Source: Sphingomonas sp. 3P27F8 (GTDB lineage Bacteria; Pseudomonadota; Alphaproteobacteria; Sphingomonadales; Sphingomonadaceae). From it: a DNA stretch of 64,000 nt. This document shows, in pieces, positions 15,791 through 25,039 of this stretch. The position numbers and the translations under genes were made by a program. How positions within the stretch are numbered: the first letter of the stretch is position 1; the number at the start of each line of letters is the position of its first letter. Below the pieces are notes generated by a model that was not told where the DNA came from, made no database searches, and worked only from the letters and a program-made list of their open reading frames with translations. Location: contig NZ_SCNL01000002.1 of NCBI RefSeq assembly GCF_005502745.1, positions 62,001-126,000 on the forward strand. The letters run 5' to 3'.

Positions 15791-18546
15791 CAGAACTGAG
15801 TCCCTACGTTGAAAGTTACAAGCTTCTTGTCGTCGCCAGGCTGGGTCAACAATGCCTTGGCGATATCGATGCGCAGCGGGCCGAACGGCGATGTCCAATT
15901 CACGCCGAAACCAACCGAAAGGCGCGGGCTGGCCGTGCCGCCATAGAAGGTTTCCTTGAACGGCTGCGACGCGATCAGCGCGGTATTCGGGATGATGCCA
16001 TTACACTTCCCGCTTGGGTCGGGCACGCCGGCCGCGCAAATCGTCGTGACCGATAAACCGGCGGCGTTTGTATAACTGAACAGCGGTTGCCCGCTTTCGT
16101 TGGTTTTCGGCAGGGCAAGCACCGTTCCGTCGGCTGCGACCGGGAAAACCGCTGTCGGCAACGGGCGGGTGATGCTCCACAGGCTGCCCGCCTGAACATA
16201 GATTGACGGCCGCAGCCCGAGCTCGCGCGCGCCCGAGCCGAGCGGAATTTCCAGCTCGAGGCGGCCGAGATAATAGGCCTTGCCGCCCAATGCGTCGTCG
16301 ACGATCTGGTTCTTGTCGGTGATCAGCACCTGCTTGCCGGTAGAATCGGTCGTGTAATATTGCCGGATCACACGCGGCCCGACGCCGCGAATATCGAAGC
16401 CGCGGAATTGCGGCTCGCCCAGATAAAAGCGATCGGTGATGCGCACCGAATCGATGCCAGGCCCGCGGCTGGACTCCAGCGACTTGATGAAGCCGCCCTC
16501 ACCCACCACCGACAGGACAAACCCCTTGCCGACGCCCCAGTATTTCGCGCCTTCCGCGCGCGTCCGGATATAGCGCACGTCGCCGCCCAGCCCCGCGAAG
16601 TCCTGGCTGAACGAGAAGCGCGATCCAGCCGTCGGCCGCAAGCGGCTGTTCAAACTGTTGTAGATTAACGAATAGCCGACCGATGACGTCCAGCGATTGC
16701 CAAGCGAATCGCACAGATAACGCCCGGCCTGCAGCGGATCGCACTTGTCACCCGGGCTATTGCCACGAATGCCGTCGCCGTTGAGATCCGTGTAATATGT
16801 TGCCTTGTCGAGCCCGACCTCGTCATAGGAGAGGCCGTAGCGGCCCGACAATGACCAGTATTCGTTCAGCGGCACGCCCGCGCGGATCTGGAAGCCGGTC
16901 GATGTCTGGCTGTATGTGGTCTGGCGATCCGTGCCGACATAATTGAACGCGTTGTAATCGCGTCGGAACAGATCGACGCCCAGCGCGATGTTCTTGTCGA
17001 ACAGATACGGTTCGGTAAAGCCAAGCTCCACCGACTTGGAATAGGCCGAGTAATTGACGCCCGCGCGAAGCTCCTGCGCCTTCCCGCGGAAATTCGATTG
17101 GGTGATGTTCGCCTGGATGATGAAGCGTTCGAGGCTCGAATAACCCGCCGAAAGCTGAAGCTGGCCGGTCGCCTTTTCCTCGACGTTAGCCTCCAGCACC
17201 ACGCGGTCGGGTGACGAACCCGGCGTCTGCTTGAGTTCGAACTTGTCCTGGAAATAGCCCAGGCTGTTGATGCGATCGGTCGATCGCTTCACCTGAAAGC
17301 TGTTGAACGCGTCGCCTTCGGCGAGGCGCACTTCGCGGCGGATTACCTTGTCCTGCGTCTGCGTGTTCCCGGTGATCTCGACCCGCTCGACATAGGTGCG
17401 CTGGGCCTGGCCGATGTGGAAGTTGATCGACATCGTCAGCGCATCGCGATCGCGCTGGAATTCCGGGTTCACATCGGTGAAGGCATAGCCGAACAGGCCA
17501 GCCGTCTGGCTCAGGCTGTCAACGGTATCCTCAACCTTCTTCGCGTCATACCAGTCGCCCTTCTTGATCGAGAGCGTCTTGGCCATGCCCTTGTTGTCGA
17601 AATCGCGGATATCGCTGTCGACGTTCACATCGCCGAATTTGTAGCGCGGACCTTCCTCCACCACGTAGGTGATGATGAAATCACGCTTATCCGGCGTAAG
17701 CTCCGCCACCGCGCTGGTGACGCGGAAATCGGCATAACCGTTGGTGAGGTAGAACTGCCGCAGCTTCTGCTGGTCATAGGCCAGCCGATCCTGATCGTAG
17801 GACGTGTTCGACGACATAAGGCGGAAGAACCGCGATTGCTTGGTCGCCATCGTGGAGCGAAGCTTCGAATCCGGGAACACCTCGTTGCCGATGATGTTGA
17901 TCTGCCGAACCTTGGATTTGGGGCCTTCGCTGATCTCGAAGACCACATCGACGCGATTCTGGTCCAGATTGACCATCTTCGGATCGACGCTGGCTGCGAA
18001 CCGGCCCTGACGCCGATACAGCTCGATGATCCGCGCAACATCCGCGCGCACCGCCGACCGGGTGAAGATCTGGCGCGGCTTGAGCTTGATCTCCTTGGTG
18101 ATCTTGTCTTCCTTGAGGCGCTTGTTGCCCTCGAGGATCACACGGTTGATGATCGGATTCTCGCGCACGCGCAGCACGATGTCGCCCGTCTCGGCACCCG
18201 CGACCGTCACATCGGCGAACAGATCACTCGCATAGAGATCCTTGATCGCCTGATCGAGCGTTTCGTTGGTATATTGATCGCCAAGGCGCAGCTTGGTGTA
18301 GCTGAGCACTGTCTCCGGCTCGATCCGCTGCGAGCCATCGACGCGCAGGGTCTTGATCGTGCGCACCACTGGCGCCACGGCAGGCGCCACGGGAGCAGCC
18401 TGCGCCGGCGCCTGCTGCTGCCTGGCTGCGGGCGGCGCCTTGGGTGCGGACTGCGCGGCGGCCGCCAGGGGCACGCCGGCAAGCATGGTCCCGGCGAGCA
18501 GCAGCGCCACAGGTTGCGGGCGTAGAGTTGTCGTCAAAGCCTTCAC
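15790..18546 (-). CDS. bamA: outer-membrane protein assembly factor BamA
   Basis: A 918-aa Omp85 protein, the core of the BAM complex that inserts beta-barrel proteins. A signal peptide (LLLAGTMLAGVPLAAAAQ) is followed by an Ala/Pro/Gln linker, five POTRA domains (recognisable from IKTLRVDGSQRIEPETVLSY, then VRENPIINRVILEGNKRLKEDKI, RQINIIGNEVF, YKFGDVNVDSDI and YVERVEITGNTQTQDKVIRREV) and a C-terminal barrel ending in FNVGTQF with the required terminal Phe. RGFDIRGVGPR corresponds to the VRGF/Y loop-6 motif. The GTG at 18546 was chosen for the GGGTGG just before it. A GTG seven codons upstream is an alternative. Confidence 0.95.
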   Translation of the reverse strand: MKALTTTLRPQPVALLLAGTMLAGVPLAAAAQSAPKAPPAARQQQAPAQAAPVAPAVAPVVRTIKTLRVDGSQRIEPETVLSYTKLRLGDQYTNETLDQAIKDLYASDLFADVTVAGAETGDIVLRVRENPIINRVILEGNKRLKEDKITKEIKLKPRQIFTRSAVRADVARIIELYRRQGRFAASVDPKMVNLDQNRVDVVFEISEGPKSKVRQINIIGNEVFPDSKLRSTMATKQSRFFRLMSSNTSYDQDRLAYDQQKLRQFYLTNGYADFRVTSAVAELTPDKRDFIITYVVEEGPRYKFGDVNVDSDIRDFDNKGMAKTLSIKKGDWYDAKKVEDTVDSLSQTAGLFGYAFTDVNPEFQRDRDALTMSINFHIGQAQRTYVERVEITGNTQTQDKVIRREVRLAEGDAFNSFQVKRSTDRINSLGYFQDKFELKQTPGSSPDRVVLEANVEEKATGQLQLSAGYSSLERFIIQANITQSNFRGKAQELRAGVNYSAYSKSVELGFTEPYLFDKNIALGVDLFRRDYNAFNYVGTDRQTTYSQTSTGFQIRAGVPLNEYWSLSGRYGLSYDEVGLDKATYYTDLNGDGIRGNSPGDKCDPLQAGRYLCDSLGNRWTSSVGYSLIYNSLNSRLRPTAGSRFSFSQDFAGLGGDVRYIRTRAEGAKYWGVGKGFVLSVVGEGGFIKSLESSRGPGIDSVRITDRFYLGEPQFRGFDIRGVGPRVIRQYYTTDSTGKQVLITDKNQIVDDALGGKAYYLGRLELEIPLGSGARELGLRPSIYVQAGSLWSITRPLPTAVFPVAADGTVLALPKTNESGQPLFSYTNAAGLSVTTICAAGVPDPSGKCNGIIPNTALIASQPFKETFYGGTASPRLSVGFGVNWTSPFGPLRIDIAKALLTQPGDDKKLVTFNVGTQF

Positions 18547-18604
18547 CAATCCACCCCGAAGAAACACATATCGACCGCGTGTCGCGCGCCCTGCCCCACC
18601 TTGC

Positions 18605-19738
18605 TCACCCGATCAAGCCAGCCAGACTGCGCCACAAACCGAAATTGCCAAGATCATTGAACGTCACCAGCAGCATGAGAGCGAATATCGCGGCCAGCCC
18701 ACCACGATAGGCCAATTCCTGCGCCTCCGGTCCCACCGGGCGGCGACGGAGAGCTTCTATCGCATAAAAGAGCAGGTGCCCACCATCCAGTGTCGGAACT
18801 GGCAGCAGATTGATGAACCCGAGATTGATCGATACCAAGGCGATCAGGAAGACGAACGCCTCCATACCCAGCGAAATCTGCTCGCCGGACACCTTCGCGA
18901 TTGAAAGTGGCCCGCCCAGTTCCTTGACAGAACGGCGACCTGAAATCACCTGCCCTACCGTCTCGACCATCATTGACACGATCTGGCTGGTCTGCCGCAC
19001 CGCGATCAACGGAGCCTCCAGCGGGCCGATCTGCCGTCGCACCGGCGTCGCGGCGCCGATCCCAAGCTGCCCGACGCGATATTCGTTGCCGAAGCGATCA
19101 CGCTCTAGCCGCAGACCGATCATCGTCGTGCCGGCAAGCCGGGCGCCATTGCGCACGTAATCGATGCGCACACTCTCTTCAGGACGGATCCGCGAATAGC
19201 GCGCCATGTCATCGAAAGTTTCGACGGAGCGCCCGTTAAGCGCGGTGATGCGATCGCCGGGACGAAGCCCGATCTGCGCGGCCGCCGAATTGGGCACGAC
19301 CACTCCGACAACGGTTGGCGTAACGCTCTGGCCATAGGCCAGCGCGAAGCCCGCCAGAATCAATATCGCCGCGAGAAAATTCACCACCGGGCCGGCGGCG
19401 ACGATGATCGCGCGCTGCCAAACCGGCTTGGCCTGAAACGTGCGCTGGCGCTCATCCGCCGGCAGCGCGAGCCATTCGGCCGACGGCTGACTTATCGCGT
19501 TCATGTCCCCGGCGAAGCGGACATAGCCGCCAAGCGGAACCCAGCCGATCTTCCAGCGCATGCCGCGCCGATCAGTCCAGCCCGCAAGCTCGCGGCCAAA
19601 ACCAATTGAGAAAACGTCACATTTAACGCCAAAGAAGCGCGCGGCAAGATAGTGGCCCATTTCGTGAATGAAAACGAGCGGGCCGATCACCAGCACGAAT
19701 GCCAGCAACGACAGCAGAAGGCCCGGGGACTGAATCAA
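18605..19738 (-). CDS. rseP: RIP metalloprotease (site-2 protease) RseP
   Basis: A 377-aa intramembrane zinc protease of family M50. The zinc-binding HEMGH (His25, Glu26, His29) is in the first helix. One PDZ domain is recognisable (VVVPNSAAAQIGLRPGDRITALNGRSVETFDDM, about 130-165), whereas E. coli RseP has two. The third zinc ligand is in the conserved NLLPVPTLDGGHLLF motif. It cleaves anti-sigma factors and remnant signal peptides during envelope stress. It is coupled to dxr by an ATGA overlap and followed by bamA after 58 bases, the standard alphaproteobacterial order. Confidence 0.94.
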   Translation of the reverse strand: MIQSPGLLLSLLAFVLVIGPLVFIHEMGHYLAARFFGVKCDVFSIGFGRELAGWTDRRGMRWKIGWVPLGGYVRFAGDMNAISQPSAEWLALPADERQRTFQAKPVWQRAIIVAAGPVVNFLAAILILAGFALAYGQSVTPTVVGVVVPNSAAAQIGLRPGDRITALNGRSVETFDDMARYSRIRPEESVRIDYVRNGARLAGTTMIGLRLERDRFGNEYRVGQLGIGAATPVRRQIGPLEAPLIAVRQTSQIVSMMVETVGQVISGRRSVKELGGPLSIAKVSGEQISLGMEAFVFLIALVSINLGFINLLPVPTLDGGHLLFYAIEALRRRPVGPEAQELAYRGGLAAIFALMLLVTFNDLGNFGLWRSLAGLIG

Positions 19739-20892
19739 GCGACGCGTTCCTTCACACGCTCCGCCGCCAATCGCCGCGCTTCACGGTCGATATCCAGCAC
19801 CGCATCGAGCGTTTCAGGCGCGGGCGGGTCGAAGCGCTCCAGCGTATCGGCGACGATTGCGGCAATTTCGAGGAAACCCGCGCGACCGCCCAGGAACGCC
19901 GCCACCGCGACCTCGTTCGCCGCGTTAAGGATCGCCGGCCGCGCGCCGCCCGCCTCGAGCGCGGCGCGGGCAAGCGCTAGCGCAGGAAAGCGCACCGGAT
20001 CGGGTGCCTCGAAATCGAGCCGGCCGATACGCACGAGGTCAAGCGGCTCATTTGGCGTCACCATTCGATCAGGCCAGGCCAGCGCGTAGGCGATCGGGGT
20101 GCGCATATCGGGGGTGCCGAGCTGCGCGAGCGTCGAACCATCGACATATTCGACCATCGAATGGATCACAGACTGGCGATGCACGACGATATCGATCTGA
20201 TCGCCGCCGAGCGGAAAGAGGTGAAACGCCTCGATCAGCTCCAGCCCCTTGTTCATCATGGTCGCCGAATCGACCGAGATCTTCGCGCCCATCGACCAGT
20301 TCGGATGCGCGACCGCCTGCGCTGGCGTTATATCGGCCATCTGCTCGAGCGAACGATCGCGAAACGGGCCGCCACTGGCGGTGAGGATGATGCGGCGGAT
20401 ACGGTTCGTCAGCCGCGCGTCGAGGCACTGGAAAATCGCATTGTGCTCGCTGTCGACCGGCAGCAGGGTCGCGCCATGATCGGCCACCGCCGCCTTCATG
20501 ACGTCACCCGCGGAAACCAGCGCCTCCTTGTTCGCGAGCGCGATCGTGCCGCCGGCGCGGATCGCTGCCATCACCGGGCGCAGCCCTGCACAGCCGACGA
20601 TCGCCGCAACCGTCACATCGGCGCCCGCTCCGGCCGCCGCTGTCACGGCGTCCGCCCCGCCCGCTGCGTCGATGCCGGAGCCGGCAAGCAGCGTGCGCAG
20701 CGCGGGTAGAAAGGTTTCGTCCGCGATCACCGCCACTTCCGCCCGCGTGCGGATCGCGGCCGCAGCAAGCTTGGCCACGTCGCTGTTGGCGGTCAGCGCG
20801 CGGATGCGGAAGCGCTCCGGCGCACGCTCGATAAGGTCGAGGGTCGAGGTGCCGACCGAGCCGGTCGCGCCTAGGATAGTTACTGATTTCAT
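19735..20892 (-). CDS. dxr: 1-deoxy-D-xylulose 5-phosphate reductoisomerase
   Basis: A 385-aa enzyme of the MEP isoprenoid pathway that converts DXP to MEP with NADPH. The NADPH-binding GATGSVGTSTLDLI is at residues 8-21. The metal/substrate region shows PVDSEHNAIFQCL (Asp and Glu ligands), LTASGGPFRD, and HPNWSMGAKISVDSATMMNKGLELIEA. Length is typical. It is coupled by ATGA overlaps to cdsA upstream and rseP downstream. The next MEP enzymes, IspD and IspF, are encoded by the fused gene at 50.5 kb. Confidence 0.96.
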   Translation of the reverse strand: MKSVTILGATGSVGTSTLDLIERAPERFRIRALTANSDVAKLAAAAIRTRAEVAVIADETFLPALRTLLAGSGIDAAGGADAVTAAAGAGADVTVAAIVGCAGLRPVMAAIRAGGTIALANKEALVSAGDVMKAAVADHGATLLPVDSEHNAIFQCLDARLTNRIRRIILTASGGPFRDRSLEQMADITPAQAVAHPNWSMGAKISVDSATMMNKGLELIEAFHLFPLGGDQIDIVVHRQSVIHSMVEYVDGSTLAQLGTPDMRTPIAYALAWPDRMVTPNEPLDLVRIGRLDFEAPDPVRFPALALARAALEAGGARPAILNAANEVAVAAFLGGRAGFLEIAAIVADTLERFDPPAPETLDAVLDIDREARRLAAERVKERVA

Positions 20893-21680
20893 GATGGATA
20901 GAAATGCGGGATGATGACGACAAAGGCCGCGACCGGCGCGACCGGCACGAGTCCGTCGAGCCGATCCATTACGCCGCCGTGTCCGGGGATGAGCGCGCCG
21001 GAATCCTTCACCCCGGCGCGGCGTTTCAGCCAGCTTTCATAGAGATCGCCGGCCTGAGACAGCACCGCCAGCGCCGGTGTCGCCAGCGTCATCCGCCACG
21101 GCAGGCCGAAGCGCCAGTGCATGAACATCCCGAACAGGCTTGCCGCCGCTACTCCGCCAAGCAGCCCCGCCCACGTCTTGTTCGGGCTGATCGCCGGCGC
21201 GAGCTTCGGTCCGCCGATGGTGCGGCCGGCGAAATAGGCACCGATATCGCATGCCCAAACCAGCGCCAGCGCCCACAGCGTGAACACGAGCCCCTCATGC
21301 TGGCGGCGCAGGAAAACGAGCGCGAGCACGGGCAGTCCGCAATAGACGACCCCTATCGCAAGGCGCGACCGGCGCGACACGATCGCGACGAAGAAAGCCG
21401 CGCCGCCGATGAGGCCGAGCGAAAAGAAATCGTGCGGCACGATCGTCAGCGATGCCGGCGCCATCACCGCGAGCGGCACGGAAAGCGCGAATTGCGCCAG
21501 CCGCGTCTCGCGCGCGCCAGCATGATCGAGGCCGCCCCATTCGTGCAGCATCACCAGCGCGCCGACCACCGCGAGAAGCCAGAAGGCGATGCCGCCAAGC
21601 CACAGCGCGCCAAGCGCGATGCCGATCATTGCAAGGCCCGCCACGACGCGTTTCTGCAGGTCTGAGCCCTTCGCCGTCAC
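20889..21680 (-). CDS. cdsA: phosphatidate cytidylyltransferase
   Basis: A 263-aa polytopic membrane enzyme making CDP-diacylglycerol from phosphatidate and CTP, the precursor for PssA (26.3 kb) and cardiolipin synthesis. About seven hydrophobic segments are visible. The C-terminal signature runs SWLKRRAGVKDSGALIPGHGG and then VMDRLDGL, the CDS-family metal and substrate motif. The start is a GTG that overlaps the uppS stop (TTGTGA). The longer frame upstream lies inside uppS and is rejected. Confidence 0.94.
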   Translation of the reverse strand: MTAKGSDLQKRVVAGLAMIGIALGALWLGGIAFWLLAVVGALVMLHEWGGLDHAGARETRLAQFALSVPLAVMAPASLTIVPHDFFSLGLIGGAAFFVAIVSRRSRLAIGVVYCGLPVLALVFLRRQHEGLVFTLWALALVWACDIGAYFAGRTIGGPKLAPAISPNKTWAGLLGGVAAASLFGMFMHWRFGLPWRMTLATPALAVLSQAGDLYESWLKRRAGVKDSGALIPGHGGVMDRLDGLVPVAPVAAFVVIIPHFYPS

Positions 21681-22420
21681 AAGCCCCCGAACCGTCGCTG
21701 GCGCCGCCCGAAATCCGCCACCGCCGCCTCCAGATCCGCCGCGCCGAAATCGGGCCATAGCGTGTCGACGAACAGCAGCTCGGCATAGGCGGCCTGCCAC
21801 AGCAGGAAATTGGACAGACGGTGCTCGCCGGAGGTGCGGATCAGCAAATCGAGCGGGGGGAGATCATGGGTTTCAAGTTCGCGCTCGACCATGCCAGCGT
21901 TGATCGCTGCCGGGTCAAGATTGCCGGCCGCAGCGCGGGCAGCCAGCCGCTGAGTGACGGCGATCAATTCCGCTTGTCCGCCATAATTGAGCGCGATCAC
22001 CAGCAGCGGGCCGTTATTGTCCACGGTGCGTGCGATCGCATCGTCGATCAGCGACACCACGTCGGCGGGAAAGCGACGAAAATCCCCGATCACGCGCAGA
22101 CGGACATTTTCGCGGACCAGCTCCGCCAGATCGGATCGGATGAACAGGCGTAGCAGACCCATCAGGTCGCCAACCTCCTCCTCCGGCCGGCGCCAGTTTT
22201 CGCTCGAGAACGCATATAGCGTCAGCGCCTCGATCCCCATCGCACGCGCCGCGCGGCTTACCGCGCGCACCGCCTCCACGCCGGCGCGATGCCCCGCGAC
22301 GCGCGGCAGGAAACGCTTCTTCGCCCAGCGGCCGTTCCCGTCCATGATGATCGCGACATGGCGCGGCAGGCTACCGCCGTCGCTCACGAGAGCGGGCGCG
22401 CTACTCATGGACGCATCCAT
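21677..22420 (-). CDS. uppS: isoprenyl transferase (undecaprenyl diphosphate synthase)
   Basis: A 247-aa cis-prenyltransferase that makes the undecaprenyl carrier for peptidoglycan and exopolysaccharide. The pyrophosphate-binding motif is HVAIIMDGNGRWAKKR, with catalytic Asp27. Further motifs are GHRAGVEAVR, LTLYAFSSENWRRPEEEV, ALNYGGQAELI, and DLLIRTSGEHRLSNFLLWQAAYAEL. The start at 22420 or an ATG four codons later are both possible, since neither has a clear ribosome binding site. A longer frame starts inside a poly-Arg run and is unlikely. It is followed by cdsA with an overlapping start. Confidence 0.95.
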   Translation of the reverse strand: MDASMSSAPALVSDGGSLPRHVAIIMDGNGRWAKKRFLPRVAGHRAGVEAVRAVSRAARAMGIEALTLYAFSSENWRRPEEEVGDLMGLLRLFIRSDLAELVRENVRLRVIGDFRRFPADVVSLIDDAIARTVDNNGPLLVIALNYGGQAELIAVTQRLAARAAAGNLDPAAINAGMVERELETHDLPPLDLLIRTSGEHRLSNFLLWQAAYAELLFVDTLWPDFGAADLEAAVADFGRRQRRFGGL

Positions 22421-22445
22421 ATCAAGACCGGACGGCGAGATGCGG

Positions 22446-23003
22446 TCACTTGCCGAGAATTTCCTTCTCCTTCGCCGCCGCCGCCGCATCGAGATCGGCG
22501 ATCGTGCTGTCGGTCAGTTTCTGCACTTCGGTTTCGTGCCGCTTGCGCTCGTCCTCGCCAAAGACGCCCTTCTTCTCGTCGGTCTTGAGCGCGTCCATGC
22601 CGTCACGACGCACATTGCGCACGGCGACGCGCGCCTTCTCGGCATATTGGCCGGCAAGCTTCGCCAGTTCCTTCCGACGCTCCTCAGTGAGATCGGGGAT
22701 GGGCAGGCGCAACGTCTGTCCGTCATTGATCGGATTGAGGCCAAGCCCCGCAGAACGGATCGCCTTTTCCACCGGCCCCACGTTCGACTTGTCCCACACC
22801 TGAACCGACAGCATCCGCGGCTCCGGCGCCGATACCGTGGCGACCTGGTTGAGCGGCATGTGCGCGCCATAAACCTCGACCGTCACCGGATCGAGCAGCG
22901 AGGTGGAGGCACGGCCGGTGCGCAGCCCGCTCAGATCGCCTTTCAGCGACTCCACCGCGCCATGCATCCTGCGCTCCAGATCCGCCTTGTCATAGGCCGC
23001 CAT
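22446..23003 (-). CDS. frr: ribosome recycling factor
   Basis: A 185-aa factor that, with EF-G, splits the post-termination ribosome. Hallmarks include [39 protein letters not shown] and [21 protein letters not shown], and the helical-bundle stretch [33 protein letters not shown]. The ATG was chosen because it overlaps the pyrH stop as TGATG. A GTG one codon upstream is also in frame. Confidence 0.97.
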   Translation of the reverse strand: MAAYDKADLERRMHGAVESLKGDLSGLRTGRASTSLLDPVTVEVYGAHMPLNQVATVSAPEPRMLSVQVWDKSNVGPVEKAIRSAGLGLNPINDGQTLRLPIPDLTEERRKELAKLAGQYAEKARVAVRNVRRDGMDALKTDEKKGVFGEDERKRHETEVQKLTDSTIADLDAAAAAKEKEILGK

Positions 23004-23734
23004 CACTTGGTCTCCTGTTCGTTGCGAACGACCGTCGACACTCCTTCACCGCGCAGGACGGCAGCGAAATTGCCGTGCTCGCGGATATTGAAGACGACGA
23101 TCGGGATATTGCTGTCACGACACAAGGCGATGGCACTCGCATCCATGACCTTCAGATTCTTCGATAGAACCGTATCGTAACTTACTGATTCATATCGCGT
23201 CGCGGTGGACACCTGCTTCGGATCCGCGTCATAGACGCCATCGACCGACGTGCCCTTGAACAACGCGTCACAGCCCATTTCGGCCGCGCGCAGCGCCGCG
23301 CCGCTATCGGTCGTGAAGAACGGTGAGCCGACGCCCGCCGCGAAGATCACGACGCGTCCCTTTTCCAGATGCCGCGCGGCGCGGCGGCGAATGAAAGGTT
23401 CGCAGACCGATTGCATCGGGATCGCGGATTGCACGCGCGTATCGACGCCGATCTGCTCGAGCGCGTTCTGCACTGCGAGCGCGTTCATCACCGTCGCCAG
23501 CATGCCCATGTAATCGGCGGTCGCGCGTTCGAACCCCTGCGCCGCCGCCGCCAGACCACGGAAGATATTGCCGCCGCCAACAACAATGCACAGTTCATAG
23601 CCCTCGGCCTTCACGCCGGCGATCTCCTCAGCCACGCGCGCGGTGACTGCAGGGTCGATCGTCTTGCCCCCCTCGCCCATCAGGACTTCGCCCGAAAGTT
23701 TCAGGAGGATGCGTTTGTAGCGGGGGTTGGTCAT
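23003..23734 (-). CDS. pyrH: uridylate kinase
   Basis: A 243-aa hexameric UMP kinase of the amino-acid-kinase fold (UMP + ATP to UDP). It has [13 protein letters not shown] at the N-terminus, [31 protein letters not shown] (the diagnostic PyrH segment), [23 protein letters not shown] and GVYDADPK. The start is the ATG of [10 protein letters not shown]. An upstream in-frame extension has no kinase resemblance. It heads the frr-uppS-cdsA-dxr-rseP run and is separated from tsf by about 220 bases holding a long palindrome. Confidence 0.97.
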   Translation of the reverse strand: MTNPRYKRILLKLSGEVLMGEGGKTIDPAVTARVAEEIAGVKAEGYELCIVVGGGNIFRGLAAAAQGFERATADYMGMLATVMNALAVQNALEQIGVDTRVQSAIPMQSVCEPFIRRRAARHLEKGRVVIFAAGVGSPFFTTDSGAALRAAEMGCDALFKGTSVDGVYDADPKQVSTATRYESVSYDTVLSKNLKVMDASAIALCRDSNIPIVVFNIREHGNFAAVLRGEGVSTVVRNEQETK

Positions 23735-23836
23735 GCGTTCCGAAACTGTTGGAGACAAGGCGCCGGACCTTAGGCGGGGCGGCATGAGGCCGCAACCATC
23801 GAATACCCGCACGTATCAGCCGTAGTTTGATAAACG

Positions 23837-23917
23837 TCACCCCGGCATGGGAGTCCGGGCATCGGCCTGATCGCTCTATCGCCGCGACGGCCAATGCCCC
23901 GATCCCCGCCGGGGTGA
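23837..23917. repeat. 81-bp imperfect palindromic element between tsf and pyrH
   Basis: Outer arms TCACCCCGGC (23837-23846) and GCCGGGGTGA (23908-23917) are perfect inverted repeats. Inside them GGGA (23849-23852) pairs with TCCC (23903-23906), and GGGCATCGGCC (23857-23867) pairs with GGCCAATGCCC (23889-23899) with one mismatch. The whole unit can fold into a single long hairpin on either strand. It resembles the mobile palindromic intergenic repeats of alphaproteobacteria, or a processing/terminator structure separating tsf from pyrH. No second copy was noticed in this window. Confidence 0.6.
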
Positions 23918-23954
23918 GATTGTTGCGAGGAAGGGCCGGCCTCCCCCGATATTA

Positions 23955-24902
23955 TCAGGCGGCAGGCTCGGCCTGCTTCTGCGGCACGCCGGATGCGGCG
24001 GCCACTTCGGCGGCGAAATCGGACTGCTCCTTTTCGATGCCTTCGCCCAGCTGGAAGCGCACATAGTCCTTCAGCACGATCGCGGCGCCGGCGTCCTTCG
24101 CCGCCTTCGCCACCACGTCGCTGATCTTGGTCTTGCCATCCATCACGAACAGCTGGCTGACCAATGCATGCTCCTTGCGGTATTTCGCGATCGATCCCTC
24201 GACCATCTTGGCGATGATCTCGGCGGGCTTGCCGCTCTCGGCCGCCTTCTCGGTCGCGATCGCGCGCTCGCGCTCGATCTCTTCCTCGTCGAGGTCGTCC
24301 TCGTTCAGCGCCTTCGGGAAAGCCGCCGCGACGTGCATCGCAAGCTGCTTGCCCAGCCCCTGGAGCACGTCGTTCGACGCGTCGCTCTCCAGCGCGACGA
24401 GAACGCCGATCTTGCCGAGGCCCGGAGCCTGCTGGTTATGGACATAGCCGACCACCGCGCCCTGCGAGACTTCCAGCTTCTTCGCACGGCGAATGTTCTG
24501 GTTCTCGCCGATCGTGGCGATGTTGTTGGTCAGCACTTCCTCGACGGTCTTGCCGGCCAGCGACGCCGCCTTGATCGTGGCGATATCGTCGCCGAGTTCG
24601 AGCGCCACCGAAGTGACGTCGCGCACGAAGGTCTGGAACTGGTCGTTCTTCGCGACGAAATCGGTCTCGGAATTCACCTCGACCGCCGCGCCCTTCGTGC
24701 CGGAAACCTCGATACCGACAAGGCCCTCGGCCGCAGTGCGGCTGGATTTCTTGGCGGCTGCCGCGAGGCCCTTGGTGCGCAGCCAGTCGAGCGCCGCGTC
24801 GGTATCGCCGTTCGTCTCGTTGAGCGCCTTCTTGCAGTCCATCATGCCCGCGCCGCTCTTCTCGCGCAGGTCCTTGACCATCGAAGCCGTGATGTCGGCC
24901 AT
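23955..24902 (-). CDS. tsf: translation elongation factor Ts
   Basis: A 315-aa guanine-nucleotide exchange factor for EF-Tu. The N-terminal UBA-like domain has [22 protein letters not shown] and [17 protein letters not shown]. The core has [31 protein letters not shown], with the TDFVA exchange motif. The second subdomain carries [12 protein letters not shown], followed by a coiled-coil dimerisation region and [13 protein letters not shown]. Length is slightly above E. coli EF-Ts (283) because of a longer C-terminus, normal for alphaproteobacteria. It follows rpsB after 137 bases that contain a stem-loop. Confidence 0.97.
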   Translation of the reverse strand: MADITASMVKDLREKSGAGMMDCKKALNETNGDTDAALDWLRTKGLAAAAKKSSRTAAEGLVGIEVSGTKGAAVEVNSETDFVAKNDQFQTFVRDVTSVALELGDDIATIKAASLAGKTVEEVLTNNIATIGENQNIRRAKKLEVSQGAVVGYVHNQQAPGLGKIGVLVALESDASNDVLQGLGKQLAMHVAAAFPKALNEDDLDEEEIERERAIATEKAAESGKPAEIIAKMVEGSIAKYRKEHALVSQLFVMDGKTKISDVVAKAAKDAGAAIVLKDYVRFQLGEGIEKEQSDFAAEVAAASGVPQKQAEPAA

Positions 24903-25010
24903 GTTCGTGTCCTCGATTTATTGATCGGTTCGTTCCGATCCCGCCGGAACGCGCTCCGCTTAATCTGGTGTCGCGAAGAGCGCCGACAAGCTCGGCCGAT
25001 CGGAAGAGAA

Positions 25011-25030
25011 GGCCGGCCCGTAGGCCGACC
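25011..25030 (-). terminator. stem-loop with UACG tetraloop between rpsB and tsf
   Basis: Read on the minus strand, GGTCGGCC (25030-25023), TACG, GGCCGGCC (25018-25011) makes an 8-bp stem with one G-U pair. Its C(UACG)G loop belongs to the very stable UNCG class. It starts 9 bases after the rpsB stop and is followed by TTCTCTTCC. It may act as an attenuator, setting a ratio between S2 and EF-Ts messages, or as an mRNA stabiliser. Confidence 0.5.
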
Positions 25031-25039
25031 GTGTTTCAG

